From Betaproteobacteria bacterium (GTDB taxonomy: Bacteria > Pseudomonadota > Gammaproteobacteria > Burkholderiales > UBA9220): a DNA stretch of 5,142 bases. Location of the stretch: positions 1-5,142 of the forward strand of contig JAGUYQ010000247.1 in assembly GCA_020061285.1 (NCBI GenBank), written 5' to 3'. The notes below the pieces were generated by a model. The model was not told the DNA's origin and did not search any database. It saw only the letters and a program-made list of their open reading frames with translations. Below are positions 1-5,142 of the stretch, in pieces (position 1 is the stretch's first letter; every line of letters starts with the position of its first letter). Position numbers and translations under genes: made by a program.

Positions 1-1
1 A

Positions 2-1687
<1,686 letters not shown>

Positions 1688-1700
1688 GCTCCGCCCCCTG

Positions 1701-1742
1701 AAAAAAAGCGCGAAGCCCGGTTTTCAGGCCGGCTTCGCGCTT
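1701..1742. terminator. Strong hairpin between dnaK and dnaJ, terminator-like
   Basis: A perfect 12-bp stem pairs 1706-1717 (AAGCGCGAAGCC) with 1731-1742 (GGCTTCGCGCTT) around a 13-nt loop. On the plus strand the stem is followed by TTCTGCGTT, a poor U-tract, so it is more likely a partial terminator or an RNA-stabilising element at the dnaK 3' end. Either would lower dnaJ expression relative to dnaK. Read on the minus strand, the same stem is followed by seven Ts (complement of 1701-1707), which is the canonical intrinsic terminator form, although no minus-strand gene ends here. Stem and T-tract are seen directly; the function is inferred. Confidence 0.75.
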
Positions 1743-1753
1743 CTGCGTTAAAA

Positions 1754-1758
1754 TAAGG
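1754..1758 (+). promoter_or_regulatory. Weak, closely spaced ribosome binding site of dnaJ
   Basis: The only purine-rich Shine-Dalgarno candidate before dnaJ is TAAGG, ending just 2 nt before the ATG at 1761. That is tighter than usual and lacks the GGAGG core. The start itself is not in doubt, because [11 protein letters not shown] is the standard DnaJ N-terminus. By contrast the other three starts in the window have AAGGA or AGGAG with 6-7 nt spacing. Confidence 0.5.
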
Positions 1759-1760
1759 CC

Positions 1761-2903
1761 ATGTCAAAACGCGATTATTACGAAGTTCTCGGCGTTAACC
1801 GGGACGGGTCCGAAGAGGACATCAAGAAAGCTTACCGACGGCTGGCGATGAAACACCATCCCGACCGTAACCCGGACGACAAAGGCGCCGAAGAGAAATT
1901 CAAGGAAGCCAAGGAAGCCTACGAGGTCTTGTCCGACGCCGATAAGCGCCGGGCTTACGACCAGTACGGCCATGCCGGGGTGGACCCCAGCGCCGGCGCT
2001 GGGGGGTTCGGCGGCGGCGGTTTCGGTGGCTTCGGCGGCCAGGGTTTTGCCGATGCCTTCGGCGACATCTTCGGCGACATCTTCGGTGCCGGCGGTGGCA
2101 GGCGCAACTCCAATGTCTATCGGGGTGCCGACCTTCGCTACAACCTGGAAATCAGTCTCGAAGAGGCCGCCCACGGCACGGAACCCAAGATTCGTATTCC
2201 CACCCTCGAAGAATGCGACACCTGCCATGGCAGCGGCGCCAAGCCCGGCACCCAGCCCACCACCTGCTCCACCTGCGGCGGCCACGGCCAGGTCAGGATG
2301 CAGCAGGGCTTCTTCTCCATCCAGCAGACCTGTCCCCGCTGCAACGGCACCGGCAAGATGATCGCCAACCCTTGCAGCGCCTGTTCCGGCAGCGGGCGGA
2401 TCAAGAAGCAGAAAACCCTGGCGGTGAAAATTCCCGCCGGCGTGGACGAAGGCGACCGTATCCGCCTTTCCGGCGAGGGCGAGTCCGGTGTCAACGGCGG
2501 CCCGCCGGGAGACCTGTATGTGGTCATCCACATCAAGCCCCATGCGGTGTTCAAACGGGACCATAACGACCTGCACTGCGAAATGCCCATCAGCTTTTCC
2601 ACCGCCGCCCTGGGAGGGGAGATCGAGATTCCCACCCTAGACGGCACGGCGAAGATCAAGATACCGGCAGAAACCCAGACCGGGCGCGCCTTCCGCCTGC
2701 GCGGCAAGGGAATCAAAGGGGTTCGCAGCAACGCCTACGGCGACTTGATGTGCCATGTGGTGGTGGAAACGCCGGTCAGCCTCACCGACCGCCAGAAGGA
2801 ACTGCTGGCCGAGTTCGAAGCCATCAGCATGGAAAACCACTCCACCCACCACCCCCGGGCGAAGTCGTGGATGGACAAGGTCAAGGAGTTCTTCGCCCAG
2901 TAA
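1761..2903 (+). CDS. dnaJ: Chaperone protein DnaJ (Hsp40, class A)
   Basis: Co-chaperone that delivers unfolded substrates to DnaK and stimulates its ATPase in the cytoplasm. The protein has 380 residues, normal for full-length bacterial DnaJ (E. coli about 376). Domains in order: J domain (about 1-70) with the essential HPD triad at 33-35; Gly/Phe-rich linker (about 76-115) containing the doubled motif GDIFGDIF (101-108), the site of the DIF motifs in E. coli DnaJ; the zinc-binding domain with all four CxxCxGxG repeats, CDTCHGSG (152-159), CSTCGGHG (169-176), CPRCNGTG (191-198) and CSACSGSG (205-212), repeats 1/4 and 2/3 each holding one zinc in this family; then the C-terminal beta-sandwich substrate-binding domains, with [13 protein letters not shown] around 283-295, and a dimerisation region ending KEFFAQ. 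It lies 73 bp after dnaK, with a hairpin between, and probably shares its transcript. A strong terminator follows 22 bp after the stop. Every key residue is present. Confidence 0.98.
   Translation: MSKRDYYEVLGVNRDGSEEDIKKAYRRLAMKHHPDRNPDDKGAEEKFKEAKEAYEVLSDADKRRAYDQYGHAGVDPSAGAGGFGGGGFGGFGGQGFADAFGDIFGDIFGAGGGRRNSNVYRGADLRYNLEISLEEAAHGTEPKIRIPTLEECDTCHGSGAKPGTQPTTCSTCGGHGQVRMQQGFFSIQQTCPRCNGTGKMIANPCSACSGSGRIKKQKTLAVKIPAGVDEGDRIRLSGEGESGVNGGPPGDLYVVIHIKPHAVFKRDHNDLHCEMPISFSTAALGGEIEIPTLDGTAKIKIPAETQTGRAFRLRGKGIKGVRSNAYGDLMCHVVVETPVSLTDRQKELLAEFEAISMENHSTHHPRAKSWMDKVKEFFAQ
1985..2004. repeat. Perfect 20-bp GC-rich palindrome inside dnaJ
   Basis: The half-site CCCCAGCGCC is followed directly by its exact reverse complement GGCGCTGGGG. 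In mRNA it could form an 8-bp stem with a CCGG tetraloop. It lies in codons 75-82 (D-P-S-A-G-A-G-G), at the junction between the J domain and the Gly/Phe linker. It may only reflect GC-rich Gly/Ala codons. Confidence 0.8.
2061..2084 (+). repeat. 12-bp tandem duplication coding GDIF-GDIF in dnaJ
   Basis: Two identical, adjacent copies of GGCGACATCTTC (2061-2072 and 2073-2084) encode residues 101-108 of DnaJ. Repeated DIF motifs here are a known DnaJ feature. E. coli has related, non-identical copies (SDIFGDVFGDIFG), so exact nucleotide identity suggests either recent duplication or homogenised codon choice. Confidence 0.85.
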
Positions 2904-2925
2904 CAGGCGAACATTACTTCAAAAG

Positions 2926-2951
2926 AAAAAGGGGCCCTGTGCCCCTTTTTT
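2926..2951 (+). terminator. Intrinsic terminator of dnaK-dnaJ
   Basis: A perfect 10-bp stem, AAAAAGGGGC (2926-2935) with GCCCCTTTTT (2941-2950), surrounds a 5-nt loop CCTGT, and the run of Ts continues to 2951. It begins 22 bp after the dnaJ stop codon, the expected place. With the A-run on the left it also has a T-run in minus-strand orientation, so it could work in both directions. Confidence 0.9.
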
Positions 2952-2990
2952 GCCCTTGTCTATAACGGCCAAGCAGCAAATTCTGTCGAA

Positions 2991-3022
2991 AAAACAAAAG
3001 AGCCGGATATACCGGCTCTTTT
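2991..3022 (-). terminator. Intrinsic terminator of the rpsD-rpoA-rplQ operon
   Basis: A perfect 11-bp stem pairs 2996-3006 (AAAAGAGCCGG) with 3012-3022 (CCGGCTCTTTT) around the loop ATATA. On the minus strand the stem ends in TTTT and continues as G then at least four further Ts, a good U-tract. It lies 27 bp beyond the rplQ stop codon. The right-hand TTTT also permits some plus-strand activity. Confidence 0.9.
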
Positions 3023-3049
3023 ATCCTGCACAACAGCGCGTATTCGATT

Positions 3050-3448
3050 TTAGGCGCTGGTCGCTTCCACTTCCGGGGCTTCGCCGCCTTCGGCACGGTC
3101 CACCAGTTCGATCAGGGCCATCGGAGCATTGTCGCCGACGCGGAAACCGAATTTCATGATCCGGGTATAGCCGCCGTTGCGGGTCTTGAAGCGGGGAGCG
3201 ATCTCGTCGAACAGCTTACCCACGATATCGCGGTCACGCAGACGGGCGAAAGCCAAGCGGCGGTTGGCCAGGGTGGGGTTCTTGCCCAGGGTGATGAGGG
3301 GTTCCACCACGCGACGCAGTTCCTTGGCCTTGGGCAGAGTGGTGCGAATGGCCTCGTGGCGCAGCAGGGCGCTGGCCATGTTGCGGAACATGGCGGTGCG
3401 GTGACTGCTGGTACGGTTCAGTTTACGGTAACCACAACGGTGACGCAT
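3050..3448 (-). CDS. rplQ: 50S ribosomal protein L17
   Basis: Component of the large ribosomal subunit that binds 23S rRNA. The 132-residue product starts [35 protein letters not shown], the highly conserved L17 N-terminus (basic, with the R-T-S-S-H-R core at 12-17), followed by the [21 protein letters not shown] segment and the GGYTRIMK motif (about 92-99). The C-terminus is acidic and variable ([13 protein letters not shown]), a common tail in L17 orthologues. The ATG start is supported by AGGAAGGA (complement of 3455-3462), whose AAGGA ends 6 nt upstream. It is the last gene of the alpha operon here, 34 bp after rpoA, and is followed by an intrinsic terminator. Its end faces dnaJ. Confidence 0.98.
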   Translation of the reverse strand: MRHRCGYRKLNRTSSHRTAMFRNMASALLRHEAIRTTLPKAKELRRVVEPLITLGKNPTLANRRLAFARLRDRDIVGKLFDEIAPRFKTRNGGYTRIMKFGFRVGDNAPMALIELVDRAEGGEAPEVEATSA

Positions 3449-3482
3449 GATGATTCCTTCCTAATTAATACTCTATGCCCGG

Positions 3483-4466
3483 TTACGGCTTTTCCAGCCC
3501 AAGAGGAGGCCAGTTTTCCAGTTTCATGCCCAGAGTCAGGCCTTTGGACGCCAGGACATCCTTGATTTCATTGAGCGACTTCCGGCCCAGGTTCGGGGTC
3601 TTCAGCAGCTCGGTTTCGGTGCGTTGAATCAGGTCACCGATGTAGTATATGTTTTCGGCCTTCAGGCAGTTGGCGGAGCGTACCGTCAACTCCAGGTCAT
3701 CCACCGGACGCAGCAGGATCGGATCCACCTGGGGAGCCTTCGGGGTTTCCACCGAAGCGGGGGTACCCTTGAGGTCGGCAAAGACCGACAGTTGATCCAC
3801 CAGGATGCGCGCAGCATAGCGAATCGCTTCTTCCGGATCGATAACGCCGTTGGTCTCGATGTCCATTACCAGCTTATCCAGGTCGGTGCGCTGCTCCACG
3901 CGGGCGCTCTCGACGGAATAGCTGACGCGGCGCACCGGGCTGAAGGAAGCGTCGATCAGGATGTTACCGACCACCTGCTCTGCGTCAGGAGAGCGTCGGG
4001 CGGTGGCGGGCACATAGCCGCGGCCTTGTTCGACCTTCACTTCCATGTCCAGCTTGCCGCCTTTGGTGAGGTGGGCAATGACATGGTCGGGATTGACGAT
4101 CTCACCGTCATGGCCGACTTCAAAATCCCCGGCCGTCACCAAGCCCTCGGCGTTCTTGGAAAGGGTAAAGACCGCCTCGGTGCGGTTGTGCAGTTTCAGG
4201 GCCACACCCTTCAGGTTCAGGAGAATATCCACCACGTCTTCTTGCACACCATCAAGGGTGGAATATTCGTGCACCACGCCATCGATCTTGACCGCCGTAA
4301 TGGCGTAGCCTGGCATAGAGGACAGCAGAATGCGGCGAAGGGCGTTGCCAAGCGTATGGCCGTAGCCACGCTCGAACGGTTCCATCGTTACTCGCGCACG
4401 GGATGGTGAGAGGTTTTCGACCTCCACCATACGCGGCTTCAGCAATTCTCCGGAAATGCTTTGCAT
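3483..4466 (-). CDS. rpoA: DNA-directed RNA polymerase subunit alpha
   Basis: Alpha subunit of RNA polymerase; its dimer nucleates assembly with beta and beta', and its C-terminal domain contacts UP elements and activators. The 327-residue protein compares with 329 in E. coli. The N-terminal domain (about 1-232) holds [21 protein letters not shown] (33-53), the assembly helix including the conserved Arg at 44-45. A flexible linker (about 233-248, rich in T, P, V, K) leads to the C-terminal domain (about 249-327) with [12 protein letters not shown] (262-273), where R263 corresponds to the DNA-contacting R265 of E. coli, and [14 protein letters not shown] (292-305). The ATG start has AAGGA (complement of 4473-4477) 6 nt upstream. 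It lies 24 bp after rpsD and 34 bp before rplQ, the usual order. No unusual residue was seen. Confidence 0.99.
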   Translation of the reverse strand: MQSISGELLKPRMVEVENLSPSRARVTMEPFERGYGHTLGNALRRILLSSMPGYAITAVKIDGVVHEYSTLDGVQEDVVDILLNLKGVALKLHNRTEAVFTLSKNAEGLVTAGDFEVGHDGEIVNPDHVIAHLTKGGKLDMEVKVEQGRGYVPATARRSPDAEQVVGNILIDASFSPVRRVSYSVESARVEQRTDLDKLVMDIETNGVIDPEEAIRYAARILVDQLSVFADLKGTPASVETPKAPQVDPILLRPVDDLELTVRSANCLKAENIYYIGDLIQRTETELLKTPNLGRKSLNEIKDVLASKGLTLGMKLENWPPLGLEKP

Positions 4467-4490
4467 GGTTTATCCTTGAAATTGCGGGGA

Positions 4491-5120
4491 TTACTTCGAA
4501 TACAATTCGATCACGAGGTGCTCGTTGATGTTCTGCGGCAACTCGGAACGCTGGGGAACAGCCTTGTAGGTGCCCTTGAGCGCCTTGACGTCCACCTCGA
4601 CCCACTCGGGAAAACCGCGCTGCTCCGCGGCCTCGGCAGCGGCCTTGACACGCAGGTGCTGCTTGGCCTTGTCGGTCAGTTCAACCACGTCGCCCGGGCA
4701 TACCAGGTAGGACGGGATATTGACGCGTTTGCCGTTCACCAGGATGGAATTGTGACGGACCACTTGGCGAGCCTCATTGCGGGAAGCGCCGAAACCCATG
4801 CGGTACACCACGGTGTCCAGGCGGGATTCCAGCAACTGCAACAGGTTCTCGCCGGTCACGCCCTTGCGGCGGTCCGCTTCGGTGTAATACTTGCGGAACT
4901 GACGCTCCAGCACGCCGTAGACGCGACGCAGCTTTTGCTTCTCGCGCAACTGCACGCCGTAGTCGGACAAGCGGGTGTTACGCTTCTGGCCGTGCTGGCC
5001 GGGAGCGTAGCTGCGACGCTCGATGGAGCACTTATCGGTGAAGCACTTTTCGCCCTTCAGAAACAGCTTCTCGCCTTCGCGACGGCACTGACGGCATTTG
5101 GGGTCAAGGTTACGAGCCAA
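4491..5120 (-). CDS. rpsD: 30S ribosomal protein S4, four-cysteine (zinc) type, TTG start
   Basis: Primary 16S rRNA-binding protein that starts 30S body assembly; in E. coli it is also the translational repressor of the alpha operon. The product has 209 residues (E. coli 206). An N-terminal segment with C9, C12, C26 and C31 (C-x2-C-x13-C-x4-C) fits the zinc-binding form known from Thermus, whereas E. coli S4 lacks this set. Then come APGQHG (39-44), [13 protein letters not shown] (51-63), the S4 RNA-binding domain (about 98-160, with [20 protein letters not shown] and [11 protein letters not shown]), and the conserved end [13 protein letters not shown]. The start is TTG (complement of 5118-5120): MARNLDPK is the family N-terminus, no ATG or GTG occurs in frame upstream within the window, and AGGAG is 7 nt away. 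rpsK and rpsM would be expected upstream, outside the window. Confidence 0.97.
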   Translation of the reverse strand: MARNLDPKCRQCRREGEKLFLKGEKCFTDKCSIERRSYAPGQHGQKRNTRLSDYGVQLREKQKLRRVYGVLERQFRKYYTEADRRKGVTGENLLQLLESRLDTVVYRMGFGASRNEARQVVRHNSILVNGKRVNIPSYLVCPGDVVELTDKAKQHLRVKAAAEAAEQRGFPEWVEVDVKALKGTYKAVPQRSELPQNINEHLVIELYSK

Positions 5121-5125
5121 GGTAG

Positions 5126-5132
5126 TTCTCCT
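5126..5132 (-). promoter_or_regulatory. Ribosome binding site fixing the TTG start of rpsD
   Basis: The complement of these bases reads AGGAGAA, with the AGGAG core (complement of 5128-5132) 7 nt before the TTG. This strong, well-spaced Shine-Dalgarno sequence, together with the conserved MARNL N-terminus, supports TTG as the true initiator. Confidence 0.85.
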
Positions 5133-5142
5133 GCAAACTTTA

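Noticed and set aside
1764..2576. Open frame of 270 codons on the minus strand opposite dnaJ
   Set aside because: Composition is Gly/Ala/Val-rich and mirrors the Gly/Phe-coding and zinc-domain codons of dnaJ. No recognisable motif; a shadow of the real gene.
2959..2989. Possible minus-strand promoter between the two terminators (TCGACA, then TATAGA)
   Set aside because: Only 5/6 and 4/6 matches with a 19-bp spacer, and a transcript would meet the bidirectional hairpin at 2926-2951 at once. Too weak to call.
2755..3159. Plus-strand open frame running from the dnaJ 3' end across the intergenic region into rplQ
   Set aside because: It crosses both terminators, overlaps real genes in other frames and has no protein-like conservation that I recognise.
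3624..4409. Open frame of 261 codons on the plus strand opposite rpoA
   Set aside because: Entirely antisense to rpoA, His/Gln/Gly-rich without a domain signature; explained by rpoA codon usage.

Overview
The window is an ordinary, fully explained piece of a GC-rich proteobacterial chromosome. The protein sequences (an RpoA of 327 residues starting [12 protein letters not shown], a long L17, and DnaK and DnaJ close to the E. coli versions) point to a betaproteobacterium. The Rhodocyclales are my tentative guess, made from memory and not from a search. I saw no mobile element, CRISPR array, tRNA, rRNA, origin or undescribed system.

Layout: the plus strand carries the 3' seven-eighths of dnaK (the 5' end lies outside the window), a 73-bp gap holding a strong hairpin, and a complete dnaJ. 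A 146-bp intergenic stretch with two separate terminator hairpins follows. The rest is on the minus strand and, in transcription order, reads rpsD, rpoA, rplQ. These are the distal genes of the alpha ribosomal protein operon, whose usual upstream members rpsM and rpsK would lie beyond the right edge. The chaperone unit and the ribosomal/RNA polymerase unit are therefore convergent, and their 3' ends meet between 2904 and 3049.

How the genes work: DnaK and DnaJ form the Hsp70/Hsp40 folding machine, with GrpE expected nearby but not in the window. rpsD, rpoA and rplQ encode the 30S assembly protein S4, the RNA polymerase alpha subunit and the 50S protein L17, spaced 24 and 34 bp apart and each with a clear Shine-Dalgarno sequence. 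All coding frames are intact.

Points worth a second look are small: a TTG start for rpsD; a four-cysteine, zinc-type S4; a dnaK-dnaJ hairpin whose T-tract faces the minus strand and whose loop could pair with upstream sequence; a poor ribosome binding site for dnaJ; and a perfect 20-bp palindrome with a nearby 12-bp tandem repeat in the Gly/Phe-coding part of dnaJ.
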